Positions 43,601 to 53,155 of a DNA stretch of 64,000 nucleotides are shown piece after piece (positions within the stretch are counted from its first letter, which is position 1; the number at the start of each line of letters is the position of its first letter). Source of the stretch: Amaranthus tricolor (Eukaryota > Streptophyta > Magnoliopsida > Caryophyllales > Amaranthaceae); NCBI RefSeq assembly GCF_026212465.1, contig NC_080052.1, positions 31,418,326 to 31,482,325 on the forward strand, written 5' to 3'. The notes beneath the pieces are model-generated. The model did not search any database and had not been told where the DNA came from. It worked only from the letters and a program-made list of their open reading frames with translations. Made by a program: the position numbers and the translations under genes.

Positions 43601-46216
43601 CCCTTTGGTCTAAAAAACGCCGGAGCCACTTATCAGAGAATGGTAAACAAAGTCTTCCAGTCTCAGATAGGCCGAAATCTGGAGGTATACGTGGACGACA
43701 TTATTGCAAAGAGCAAGCAAGCATCTGAACATGCTGCAGACCTCCGAGAAACATTCACAACCCTCCGGAAGCACCAAATGCGACTCAATCCAGATAAATG
43801 TGTCTTTGGAGTTACTGGAGGTAAGTGCCTTGGTTTCCTTGTCGACGAAAGAGGGATAGAGGCAAACCCCGACAAAATTAAGGCAATCCAAGATATGAAG
43901 TCCCCCAGATCCGTAAAAGAAGTGCAGAAACTAACAGGGTGCCTAGTAGCCTTAGGGAGGTTTCTATCCAAATCCGCGGACAAATGCTCCCCCTTCTTCA
44001 AAACCCTAAAGCAAAGCAAGTTCGAATGGACGAGAGAAGCAGAAGAAGCATTCCAGGAATTGAAGGAACACCTGTCTACCTTGCCGAAATTAGTATCACC
44101 CATCAAAGGGGAGAAGCTAGTCCTATATGTCTCTATCTCCGAGTACTCGCTATCCGGAGTACTAGTGGCGGAAAGAGAAAAGAAACAGCTTCCAATATAC
44201 TATGTGAGTCATGCATTCCGGGGCTCAGAGGGGAACTACTGCGAATTGGAAAAGGTCATATTTGCAATAGTGATGGCAAGCAGAAAATTGAAGCCATACT
44301 TCCAATCCCACCAGATCATCGTTCGGACTGATCAACCTTTGAAAAAGATTCTGGAAGGGAAAAATAAGTCAAGCCGCGTTACAGATTGGGCAAACCAGCT
44401 AGCAGATTTCGAAATCGAGTATGAGCCTCGCACAGCGGTCAAAGCCCAGGCTTTGGCCGATTTCATTGCTGAAAGTACTCTTCCCCCTCATCCTGAACCC
44501 AATCAAGAAAGGAAGTTGTATGTAGATGGGTCCTCGACACAATTAGCAAGTGGGGCTGGACTCCTCATTGAATCGTCCGCCGGGGTCCGTATGGAAAGGG
44601 CGGTAAGATTCGAGTTCGCGGCGTCCAACAATGAGGCCGAATATGAAGCTTTATTGATGGGGCTGAAAATCTGCTACGAAGCAGGGGGTAAGATATTGTC
44701 CGCATTTTCTGATTCCCAATTAATAGTTGGACAAGTAAATGGAGAATTCGAGGCCAAAGATGAAAGCATGAAAATGTACTTACAACAAGTAAAGGAATTT
44801 GTTCAGAAATTCGACAAATTCACTTTGGTCCATATCCCAAGATCCCAAAATGCACAAGCTGACTCTTTGGCAAAGCTGGCTAGCTCAGCTGAAACATCCG
44901 CGGCCCGCGACATCATCTGGGAAGTACTTCCAAACCCCAGTATCAATCTCATGGTCAACACCATTGATAGGTCAGAGATGTGGATGGATCCTTACATCAA
45001 GTTCTTGCAGAATCGGACGCTTCCCCAAGATGAAAATCAAGCAAGAATGGTCCAGAAAAAGGCCAGATGGTTCGAACTCTACGAAGGAACGCTCTATAAA
45101 AAGTCATATACACACCCCCTTCTGAAATTTGTTTCTCCTGAAGAAGAAAACTATATCCTTCGCGAAATACACGAAGGCGGATGTGGTATTCATCAAGGAG
45201 TGCGAACCGTTGTAGGAAAGGTTCTCAGAAGCGGATATTATTGGCCCTCACTCAGGAATGTCGCGGAAACCTTAATCAAAAGATGTCCTGAATGTCAATA
45301 CCACTCGAAGATTGGGAGGAAGGCATCAAATTACTTGACCGCCATGCAAGCCGTTCTGCCTTTTGACAAATGGGGCATGGATCTCCTCGGCCCCTTCCCA
45401 CCTGCCAAGGGCCAAAGAAAGTTCATCATTGTGGCTATCGATTACTTCACCAAGTATGTGGAAGCAGAGGCTCTTAGCTCCATCACAGACAAGCAAGTCT
45501 GTCAGTTTATATGGCGGAATATTATAACAAGATATGGCATCCCTCGTGTGATCATAACAGACAATGGAAGGCAATTTGTTAGCAAGAACACCATCGAGTA
45601 TTGCGACAGGTTCAACATCCAAATCAGGTTCAGTTCTGTATCTCGACCTCAAACTAACGGGCAAGTTAAGTCCGCAAACAAGGAAATTCCCAACGGTATC
45701 AAAAAGAAGATAGATGGGGTCAAAGGAAATTGGGATGAAGAATTACCAGGCATCTTATGGGCAAGTCGAACAACAATCAAAGAGGCCACGGGGCATACGC
45801 CGTTCTCTTTAGTGTACGGATCCGAAGCCGTACTTCCAGTGGAAATAGGCGTACCCTCCACACGGGTCACCTACTACTCACACGCTGAGAATGAGGAAGG
45901 AAAAAGAACAAACCCAGATCTCCTACCCGAAACAAGAGGAAACGCACTGTTGAGATCGATAGCACAGAAGCAGAGAATGATTCGTAGCTTCAACCGTCAT
46001 GTCAAAACCAGACGTATTCAAATTGGGGACTTTGTACTCCGCAAAGTCGAGGCTACGGGAAAGATAGTGGAAAAAGGAAAGTTAGGAGCCAACTGGGACG
46101 GCCCTTTCAAAGTCACCCGCGTCATCAAACCGGGAACTTTCGAACTAGAAGACATGAAAGGAAAAAAACTACCTCGCCTATGGAATGGAGACCATTTGAA
46201 GAAATTCTTCATTTAA
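40694..46216 (+). CDS. Gypsy Gag-Pol polyprotein, open frame, 1,840 aa, integrase active-site change
   Basis: I start at the ATG at 40694; an upstream ATG in this frame (40619) lies inside the LTR, before the primer site. Gag spans about residues 215-330, with a knuckle-like CDYHKEHGHTLAQC near 477. The protease VLVDTGSTADLL is near 618. RT spans about 873-1050 with YVDD near 999. The first RNase H (about 1130-1220) lacks the usual TDAS Asp, reading LYVSIS. The second RNase H (about 1272-1400) keeps its acidic residues: YVDGSS, NNEAEYEA, SDSQLIVG, QADSLAKL. The integrase zinc site is at about 1485-1535. The catalytic triad is D1563, D1623 and K1659, where Glu is expected with exactly this 35-residue spacing. 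The frame is otherwise complete, so products could be made, but integration in cis is doubtful. Confidence 0.95.
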   Translation: MAPKRNPTQTATVHSTDTDTSAGHVNNQAVTRRDLDMLAQNLTAAFSEQLRAVMNNAPTQQRVLEDMADQIKNLRARIEPHQEIPKSHESQDGNSRTSHSSRRNKKRRERSRTYPSLSKTDLQDGESKTASRDVRTFLESKKQKTSESVQSLVDKRREERKQAQAAESSRRITMPRNEAGKSSLSGKLVPIISPLAPVILNTPSNGKIKIPNMAAFDGTSCPEEHLMAYKNLMLLYTNDPLLWCKFFPTTLTGVALTWYTSLPGGSIHNFAQLEEKFLGHFIASRRQEKSNFHLLSITQLEGESISSYLKKFHEAVLEVTDLEESVALNALINGMKAQRLKFQLVESQVKTYAEAMKQCQSYVTASEICQAHDPKKRRSDKKNPITNQSSRNREEQALRRERNYPPRRPEPPSDMGPPRSRHVYVAEGETRTRSILDGGNDPMFNRNRKDIFYAIRNELPTPPPTNTPSNRRNFNLWCDYHKEHGHTLAQCRELKRILHQLADEGKLSRFINKGDYVAKEVERKPWHQRRRSPGRDEARRESSNTQGTINLIFGGYTEEYPTIRAARDSVHTLLKGPPMTTSSGPVMKFDATTSQMLQQPHTDPLVVTLKIGQMKVKRVLVDTGSTADLLTMDCLRKMQFEEKHLQPLDKPLIGFGGNQVVPLGTIVLPVRVGEKDKSRTMPIRFTVVDLTFPYNAIMGLPLINKIKAAIFPHQLLLQFERDDGQVGILKGDQVTARQCLVSTLKRETSSTPSKRKRGDSSAVMSVYTDNPNAHGRPHPVERYEEVEMFDGKQIKVGKNLSDAIKTDLLATIAEFRDVFTFSTEEMPGIPTHITCHKLDIKPGYKPVKQKLRHQGRERIEAAKEEVEKLLKAGFIRECKYSDWLSNVVLVKKSNGKWRMCVDFTDLNKACPKDDYPLPKIDRLVDSTAGHTLLSFMDANAGYHQIPLAPEDQPHTAFITNAGVYCYKVMPFGLKNAGATYQRMVNKVFQSQIGRNLEVYVDDIIAKSKQASEHAADLRETFTTLRKHQMRLNPDKCVFGVTGGKCLGFLVDERGIEANPDKIKAIQDMKSPRSVKEVQKLTGCLVALGRFLSKSADKCSPFFKTLKQSKFEWTREAEEAFQELKEHLSTLPKLVSPIKGEKLVLYVSISEYSLSGVLVAEREKKQLPIYYVSHAFRGSEGNYCELEKVIFAIVMASRKLKPYFQSHQIIVRTDQPLKKILEGKNKSSRVTDWANQLADFEIEYEPRTAVKAQALADFIAESTLPPHPEPNQERKLYVDGSSTQLASGAGLLIESSAGVRMERAVRFEFAASNNEAEYEALLMGLKICYEAGGKILSAFSDSQLIVGQVNGEFEAKDESMKMYLQQVKEFVQKFDKFTLVHIPRSQNAQADSLAKLASSAETSAARDIIWEVLPNPSINLMVNTIDRSEMWMDPYIKFLQNRTLPQDENQARMVQKKARWFELYEGTLYKKSYTHPLLKFVSPEEENYILREIHEGGCGIHQGVRTVVGKVLRSGYYWPSLRNVAETLIKRCPECQYHSKIGRKASNYLTAMQAVLPFDKWGMDLLGPFPPAKGQRKFIIVAIDYFTKYVEAEALSSITDKQVCQFIWRNIITRYGIPRVIITDNGRQFVSKNTIEYCDRFNIQIRFSSVSRPQTNGQVKSANKEIPNGIKKKIDGVKGNWDEELPGILWASRTTIKEATGHTPFSLVYGSEAVLPVEIGVPSTRVTYYSHAENEEGKRTNPDLLPETRGNALLRSIAQKQRMIRSFNRHVKTRRIQIGDFVLRKVEATGKIVEKGKLGANWDGPFKVTRVIKPGTFELEDMKGKKLPRLWNGDHLKKFFI

Positions 46217-46465
46217 CAAGATTTGCAAGGGGCAATCAATAACTCAGTCTTATCAGATTAACTCCGCGACAAAGTTTCATCCCACGATGTAGTCGCGATC
46301 TCATTTGTATTCCGCTTTATCAGCCATCTTCCCGCGGCATGCTCGCGTTGTCAATTGTAGCTTTATGATTATAACGGATCAGAAGTTTCATTTGAAGATT
46401 ATCAGGCTCTTACGATCACATGTACTCGGCAAAGTTCTATTGCAAATCTTATAAAATTCAGTCAT
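46217..46465. other. Spacer between gypsy pol and the tandem array
   Basis: Non-coding; I see nothing recognisable apart from 'ccgcggcatgctcgcg'-like GC-richer text around 46330. Confidence 0.5.
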
Positions 46466-47010
46466 ATCGATAAGTCTGACCCCCAGTTTGGGGTCTCTAA
46501 GTCCAAAATATTCTAAGTTTTCCAAAGATGTTTCCTAAACCGGGACATCGATAACTCTGACCCCCAGTTTGGGGTCCCTAAGTCCAAAATATTCTAAGTT
46601 TTTCAAAGATGTTTCCTAATCGGGACATCGATAAGTCGGACCTCCAGTTTGGGGTCCCTAAGTTCAAAATATTCTAAGTTTTTCAAAGATGTTTCCTAAC
46701 CGGGACATCGATAAGTCGGACCCCCAGTTTGGGGTCCCTAAGTTCAAAATATTCTAAGTTTTTCAAAGATGTTTCCTAACCGGGACATCGATAAGTCGGA
46801 CCCCCAGTTTGGGGTCCCTAAGTTCAAAATATTCAAAGTTTTTCAAAGATGTTTCCCAACCGGGACGTCGATAAGTCGGACCCCCAGATTGGGGTCTCAA
46901 ACTTCAAAATTATTTCAAGTTATTTGCTAAAAATTCCCGACAGGGACATCAACAAGTCAGACCCCTAGAATGGGGTCCAAGGGTTGAAATTATTCTAAGA
47001 GTTCTTCAGA
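46466..47010 (+). repeat. Tandem array of about seven 80-bp units in the gypsy 3' region
   Basis: Units start at about 46466, 46547, 46626, 46707, 46787, 46867 and 46948. Each reads ATCGATAAGTCGGACCCCCAG, allowing one or two changes, then 'tttggggtccctaagttcaa', 'aatattctaagttttt' and 'caaagatgtttcctaaccgg'. The middle units are nearly identical and the outer ones diverge, as expected when unequal exchange homogenises the centre. Confidence 0.93.
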
Positions 47011-47192
47011 CGAAAAATATTTCTCGACCTTCTACCAGGATAAGTCACGGCTTAGAAATTTAAAAATAGAAATGTTCTCAAAAGCTCAAAATAACAAACA
47101 TATACATTGTTCTGGGAAACACGAAATATTCAAATGGCATTGTTTGGAAAATATTCTAAATAATTACAAGTGTATGATTACAAAAATGAAGG

Positions 47193-50100
47193 TTATATGT
47201 CGTCCAGGAAGGCATCCACGTCCCCTTCGAGACCTTGACCCGGCGCAGGAGGAGACCCGGCCATCCCCTCTTCAAGACTAGGGGTGAAGCTTACATAATC
47301 TTCAATATTAAACGGCTCCACCTTAATCTCGGACAGCTCCTTGGAGAAGCCCTGGAGGTTTCTACCTTCGTCAATGATCAAGTTCGACAAATCAAGGCAT
47401 AAACTCTCCAGGCTGGAGAGCACCATGTTTTCCGGGACATCAGACGCCGGAGGAGAGGAAAGGGTCAAATGGTCTAAGTCGAGGCACAAGGCCTACTTTT
47501 CAGCGTCATCATTTATTTTCTCCGACCAGACCCTCTTCTCCTCCGCATCCCAAGAAGGATCGACAAGCACCGCTGACTCCCCCTCCAAGATTGGAGCTAG
47601 GTTGGACAAGGCTTCGCTCCCCTTTTGATTGGCAGTTTTTTGAAGGGTTTCGAAATCCATGCCCAACTCCGCGGCAGCCAGGCGATACTTCTCGTCACTA
47701 ATCTTGGAACCGGCGCCCATCATCTCCGCCGTCAGATCTCCCAGAAAACTTGACGCCTCCGGCTCATCCGAAGTCAGCCAGTCTCGAGCTATCCGGGCTT
47801 TCCTTCCCAAGCAAAGTTTATACACTTTAGCCGCGGATAGTACCATCTTGAAATTGGCGGAATCAGCCGCCACCTGCTGCATTAGGCGCTGATTCTGATG
47901 AACCAGCTTGGCATGAATATCCATCAGGCGGCCGATCTCATGGCCAAGGGTCGCCGACTTGTTGGAAGCAGCATCCAAGTTTCCGACGGTCTCCTCCAGC
48001 TGCTTTCTCGCCTTTTCCCGCCATTGCTCAGTCTGGACCAAGCGTTCTTTCAGCTCAGAACACTTGGCCACTTTCTCCTTTAAGCCCGGCAAATCCTCCC
48101 GCAACTTCAACAGTTCTCTGTTCAGCTCTTCGCAGCGGGAGGTGAGGGAGGCCAAGGTCTCTTGATCCGCGGCATTTTGGCGACCAACATTGAGCTCGAA
48201 AGCCAACCTTATAAAGGCCTGCGAAGAAGCAATTTATAAGATCCAACAGATCGAAATAAAAACCATTTACCGTGGAGGAAGGAACGTTACCTCTGCCCCG
48301 GAAGCCTGCGCCCGACGCACTCTATCGCGGGGGGGCATGGACTCTAGAAGGTCGACATCCACCTTGCTGACCAGGTTGGACGTCGCCCTGTTGAAACGAA
48401 CGATCAGGCCCTTATGCCCCAACTCCGTGAAGGTCATCTCATGTTGGAAGGGTGGAACTTCCCGACGACGATACACCTCCGCAAATTGTGAATCCGGAGC
48501 CGAGGAAGACTCCCCTACTTTCTCCTTGCCCTTGTCAGAAATGGGCACAGAAGTAGCCTGGGGAGAGGACGCTGCTTCCACAGCTGGCCTCATCCGGAGA
48601 GGCACCGCCGTATGAATGGTATCTACGGAGGCCCTCTTGGCCGAGATCTCCCCGTAGGAAGAAGAGTCTCTTTTCCTCTTCCTCTCCTTCCCACTCTTTT
48701 TCTTCGCATCCCTCGTCTGAGGGATCACCCTCTTAGACTCATCGGGAATGTGAATTTTTTTCCTCTCTTCGAGGAGATGGAGAGCCTCCTGCTGGCTAGG
48801 CACATCATCAAGGCCCTTCTCTACAGTGGCCGAATCCTATGAAAAGAGAAATTTAGAAAAAGCCAAGATAAAAATTAGAAAGTTAAGAGAAAGGTCGTAC
48901 CTTAGGCGGAAGAGGGAGAGGCTTTTCCGCGGCCCTTTGATTAGCTCCCTCAGCAAATCGCATGATGCTGAATTTCTTCATCAGATCCGGATTCTTTGCT
49001 CTTAAATTTTCCTTGGCTACCCCTGAAAAATCAAGAGTTAGAAATGAGTAAAAAACTATTAAGGGAGAAAGGAATCCGACGGCTCTTACTCCGATCGATA
49101 GCCAAGCTGATGCCGAATGCCGAGAGGAGGTTCTCATTCTCCAACTCGGGACGACCTGGTATCCAATTGAGTTGGACGTTCATAGGTTTCCTCCCCAACT
49201 GAACGTCCATCTTCGCATATTCTATGATCACCGCGTCGTCAAAGGAACATTGCGGGATCCCATTATTAAAACCCGAAATGTTGGGTTTGATGTCGAAGGA
49301 TGTCTTGATGTTCCATCCCCTTGAGTTGTACAAATAGGCAAACTTGGTCCTATATCCTTTCTGGTTGTCGGGAAGGCCGTGGACTATCTTCAGTCCACGA
49401 CGATTGGGTAAATGTTATCCAACCACAGCCATGTAATTGGGAATTACATAACCGGGCTCTAAATATATACCTAAACGCTGTGAGCGTCGGTGGTACGACC
49501 AAAACTTTACAAAGAATCAAAAAAGCCACCATACAACCCCAAGCGTTGGGGTATAACTCGGGCACAGAAAGGTTCAAAAAATCCAGTACCTCTCGGAAAA
49601 AAGGGTGGAGAGGAAATCTAAGTCCTAATTCGAATGAAGGAAAATATACAGCTATACAATGTGGAGGGGGAAATCTAACTGTAATAATGTTGATGTCTTC
49701 TTTTAAACCCCACTTCTGAGAGATGGCTTCCCGTCGACTTTAGGGGGAAATCTAACAGTATCATAGTTCCCCGGTGTAATAATGTTGATGTCTTCTTTTA
49801 AACCCCACTTCTGAGAGATGGCTTCCCGTCGACTTTCCAAATCCTTTTTGGTTTGTAAATCTATGAAGTAATTAAGGGGCCCGCCGTGTGGAATGTAAAA
49901 TGGAGGAGGGACCGGCGCCGCGCTTTCCCTTCCTGATGACTCGGTTGATACTTCAACGTTTTCCATATCTACATACAATAACCCTTCCAGGTCAGGATTT
50001 ATTCGCGGCAAGTAATTCGGGAAGAAAGCAATGCCCACTTCCCAAGGAGTAGTTTTCATTTTCTCCGGCGTATACACAGGGGAGACAGACGATTCATCCC

Positions 50101-50275
50101 CGGCCTTTATTGATTCACAATGAGGGGTTATTCTCACCGAACTACTATCGTCCGAATCATTCATTAGCAACCCCTCTTTATTAAAGCGTCTACATACTAC
50201 CAAGGGAATTTCCGTCGGGTTAGCAATGTTAATGTCCAAGTTAGCTAATGTGTCATGAGTAGCCGCGACATCCAT
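47193..50275 (-). pseudogene. Antisense spliced gene inside the gypsy element (Transposase_28-like domain plus coiled coil), damaged
   Basis: Read on the minus strand, exons are 50275-49090, 49022-48901, 48836-48291 and 48218-47193. Three GT-AG introns of 67, 64 and 72 bp all preserve frame. The N-terminal part ends near 49703. Next comes a region with RFPLHPFFREVLDF, LYPNAWG and FRYIF, resembling the Pfam 'putative gypsy type transposon' domain (PF04195). Exon 2 has ENLRAKNPDLMKKFSIM. Exon 3 is basic (KKKSGKERKRKRD, NLS-like). Exon 4 is a long coiled coil ending in an acidic tail (DVDAFLDDI). Breaks: a 95-bp tandem duplication near 49681-49835 shifts the frame, another shift lies near 49400, and TAG is in frame at 47495-47493. 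Relatives occur as extra antisense frames in Tat elements; their function is unknown. Gene order and introns are observed; the role is not inferred. Confidence 0.8.
49671..49835. repeat. 95-bp tandem duplication inside the antisense gene
   Basis: The text 'taataatgttgatgtctt' through 'cttcccgtcgactt' occurs at about 49682-49740 and again at 49777-49835, an offset of 95 bp. Because 95 is not a multiple of three, it shifts the antisense reading frame. The stretch between copies contains 'atcatagttccccggtg', which is missing from the first copy. Confidence 0.85.
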
Positions 50276-50641
50276 ATTAATAATATTCGAAAAATAGTAG
50301 GCGAAACTTGTAAAGAATAATGGATAAATTCATAAAACTAATCCAAAACCTTTAAACATTCAAGAACATGAAGAACAGTTTGAAGAATAACTTGAAGAAA
50401 TTTGAAAAATCTGAGAAAAAGTTTGAATACCTTGAAGAGAGTTTGAAGATTTGTCAGAAACTTGATGAAGATCTGTCAGAAACCTTGAAGATCTTCGAGA
50501 ATTTGTCAGAAGTTTGAAGGAGGGATGAAGATTGTCAGAGCGTCTCTCTCTACTTTCTCTTTCTAGCGATTTGAAGATTTGGGGGAGTTAATGAAGATTA
50601 GATGAGAGGAATTGTTCCAACCACCCTATTTATTGCAGCAA
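50276..50641 (-). promoter_or_regulatory. Candidate antisense promoter and leader of the internal gene
   Basis: On the minus strand AATAAATAG at 50634-50626 is a TATA-like box. It is followed by a CT-rich stretch suited to transcription start and a 350-nt leader up to the ATG at 50275. The leader carries repeated 'cttcaa(a/g)...tctgacaaatctt'-type segments of about 23-25 bp between 50400 and 50520. 'cttcaaggtattcaaac' contains a possible donor for a leader intron. There is no transcript evidence. Confidence 0.45.
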
Positions 50642-50704
50642 TAAATGCCTTACTTGGGATGTGAACCCTCATTAAACAAAAATGGAATCCCAAAACGAAA
50701 GCTG

Positions 50705-51620
50705 GGAAGTCGATAAGTCGGTCTTCCAGTTAGAGGAAGTCACCAAAAGATCTTTTCCAAGTGTTTTAGCAAAACCCTTGAGGTCCACTAGTCGGACCCT
50801 CAGTAAAAGGGACATGTTGCAAAACCCAAGTGTCAGTCCTTAACTATAGATGGGAGGTCGAAAAGTCGGACCCCCAATGAAAGGTGAAACCTTATAAAAT
50901 TTTCTAAGTAACCAGTTACCAAATTCTCATACAGTCGTCAGGTCCATAAGTCGGACCCCCAGGGAGAGGGAGAATATGAAAAATTATTCTAAGTCTTTTA
51001 GCGCTTAAACGTGTCTAGGAAGTCAACAAGTTGGACCCTGAATTGCGCCCCTAGAAACGAGAATTACTAAGTATGAAAAGTTGCACATTCGATAAGGCGG
51101 ATGATATACCGCGTCACTTTCGCTCTAAACCGCCGCCTGAGTGAAGCATGAATGAAACAAGTGCAAAGAAAGTCCGTGGGATCGATAAATCGGACTCACT
51201 GGTACATTCAGTCAATATTGTAAAAAATTCTAAGTACAAGTGAATTCCCATACTTTCGTACGATCGAAGACACGGGCCTTCGTACTGAATCCGCGTCGTA
51301 GAAGAGCAAGGGGTATGTTCTTCCGTGAAGTCGACAAGTCGGACCCCTAGATAGCCCTAGCCCAGGTAAAGAATTCTAAGTATAGAAGACCTCTTGTATG
51401 ACCGTGCGATCGAAGACACGGAATACGGTGCTCATACCGTATCATGGAAGAACAAGGGGTTTGCCATGACTAGGTGTTGGGAACATTTTTACTTTTCCGC
51501 AACGACGAGTTTGTCTGTATGGTCCATAAGTCGGACCCCCAGGTGGTCCTCATCGTTTCCAGAATATTCCAAGTGTTAAATATTACCGTATGATCGAAAA
51601 GTCGGACCCTCTGGTACCCC
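50705..51620 (+). repeat. Second, dispersed array of the GTCGGACCCCCAG motif
   Basis: About ten copies related to the 80-bp unit start near 50709, 50781, 50857, 50941, 51021, 51088, 51181, 51329, 51521 and 51592. Each has a 'tcgataagtcggaccccc'-type head, and many are followed after 20-60 bp by an 'aaa(a)attctaagta' tail. Spacing is irregular (70-190 bp) and units are far more diverged than in the first array. The intervening sequence includes 'gatcgaagacacgg' repeats. Confidence 0.8.
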
Positions 51621-52081
51621 TTACCATTTTTGAAAAATTCTAAGTATGAGAGAATTTTCATGATGAACATGTGGATTGAAGACACGGATTCCTAGTTCGC
51701 GTCATAGTTAAGCCAAAGTCGCGGATGTTCTCCGAGAAATAATCAAGCCCTCGCATTTACGATTTTTGCTGCTGCATAATACGCCTGGGGCTACTCCGCG
51801 GCACGTTACAAGCCGCGGCATTGTTCGTTTTTTCACGAATTATTTTGAAAAGGTCGTATCTTCTTCGTCACAACTCAGAACTTGACATATAAACAGTCGA
51901 TTTAAAGCTTACAAGCTCAATTTTCACAAGCCGTTAGAAGATTCGCCAGATTGGATATGTGTTCATCCGCATGGGGCTTTCGAATGTTCTCCATCACTAA
52001 ATCAACTCCGACGGGCACGTGTTTTTTCCGCATAAAGGAAGATGCTTCTGGTTGTTGGGGCTCTCCCCTCACATCTTCCTT
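51621..52081. other. Gypsy 3' untranslated segment before the polypurine tract
   Basis: Non-coding; GC-richer stretches such as 'actccgcggcacgttac' occur near 51794. No further repeat unit or gene is recognised. Confidence 0.5.
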
Positions 52082-52085
52082 CATA

Positions 52086-52097
52086 CGTGGGGCTAAG
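52086..52097 (+). promoter_or_regulatory. Polypurine tract of the gypsy element
   Basis: CGTGGGGCTAAG directly precedes the 3' LTR. It is imperfect, with pyrimidine interruptions, but sits at the required place. Confidence 0.7.
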
Positions 52098-52752
52098 TGT
52101 CATGGTACTGTTTATTCAATTAATTTATTTATTTAATAATTAGCATTATATTACTGAAATATCTTTTGACCTTTTTAGTTGACCTTGACTTTCGGTCAAC
52201 GGGCTTTTTCTGGAATTACTATTTTCCTTGAATGGCCCATGGTCCAGTTACCTCTAAAAAACCCTAACTCCCCACTTTCCCACAGTGTATGGCTCTCCTT
52301 GTTTCAGGATGAATAACTGTCCATTCTTCCCATGACCAGTCCACCTCCCATTACTCCCACTACTCCCATGATAGTTCACTTCTTAGATGCAACTTCCTTT
52401 CCTCAACATTATAAATAGTGGCTACCAGTAAGGAGGGAGGATCATGTGAAAAATATAGCTTTCCTAGTATCCTTGCTTATATTACATCCTAAGCTTACCC
52501 AAACACTAACACTAGCAATCTCAATCTCGACATTCCCTCTTGTATTCATTCAGCAATCATTCATTAATTTCCGATTTACGTTCTAACTTGAGCGTCGGAG
52601 GGGTATTCCGGGAGATCACCCCCCCGACAAGGCTAACTTGTTGTGTTGTAGGAATCCAAGTCGCGTCCCTCCACAAGTCGTCGTTCCAGACCACGCTTCC
52701 ATTCACAGTATTGTAAGTGTCTTCTGCACTTCCTCGTTTCATAACCGAAACA
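52098..52752 (+). repeat. 3' LTR of the gypsy element
   Basis: It has the same length and borders as the 5' LTR. TATAAATA lies at 52410-52417, the same offset (312) as in the 5' LTR. The ACTTT target duplication follows. Confidence 0.95.
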
Positions 52753-52757
52753 ACTTT

Positions 52758-53155
52758 TAATATTTTTAATTGTATACAATTAAAAATTATAAAAAATAAA
52801 TATTAATACTCCTTATGTTGAGATAAATCAAATAAGATCTCATTTGACTATATTTTAATTTATAGATTAAAAATAAATTACAAATTAAGAGTGATTGATA
52901 AATAGTACTCAAAAAGAAAATGGAACGTTTGAAAAGAAATGAAGTTATTAATATATGATATAGTAGCTCTAAATATGACCACCCGACATGGGTTGCGATG
53001 TCATGCAGGCGGTATGATACACAAGTCACTCATGACCCGACATGATCCCATGGCCATAAACATGTTAAATTCACGTTTCATAAAAATGACACGACACGAC
53101 ACAAGACTTGACAAATATCCTTATAATAATAGTTTGAAAAAAAAAGATGGTTTAT
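52758..53155. other. Spacer between the gypsy element and the L1-type LINE
   Basis: AT-rich. The first roughly 110 bp look like a reversed piece of the Stowaway-like remnant also seen near 15.7 and 61.5 kb, so the gypsy element seems to have landed in or beside it. No coding frame. Confidence 0.45.

Larger units (their letters stand above)
40000..52752 (+). mobile_element. Ty3-gypsy LTR retrotransposon, Tat lineage (Retand-like), 12,753 bp
   Basis: LTRs lie at 40000-40654 and 52098-52752, 655 bp each, with about 13 differences counted by eye (2%). The 5-bp duplication ACTTT is at 39995-39999 and 52753-52757. The order protease, RT, RNase H, second RNase H, integrase marks the Tat lineage. 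The 5.9 kb between the pol stop and the 3' LTR hold a tandem array (46466-47010), an antisense spliced gene (50275 to 47193) and a second, looser array of the same motif (50705-51620). Extra antisense frames and amplified 3' repeats are known from Tat relatives such as Retand. At a rate of 1.3e-8 per site per year, often used for plant LTRs, 2% would be roughly 0.8 million years. Confidence 0.95.

Noticed and set aside
41930..45870. Many 60-150-codon minus-strand frames opposite gypsy gag-pol
   Set aside because: They are antisense shadows of the sense polyprotein. None resembles a family or shows splice signals, unlike the antisense gene beyond 47 kb.
46466..47010. CRISPR-like array
   Set aside because: The regular repeats are contiguous 80-bp units without unique spacers, in a plant retrotransposon. 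It is an ordinary tandem repeat.
47072..48842. Plus-strand frames over the antisense gene (for example 47341-47628, 48190-48615)
   Set aside because: They mirror the coiled-coil and basic exons of the minus-strand gene, and their residues make no recognisable domain.
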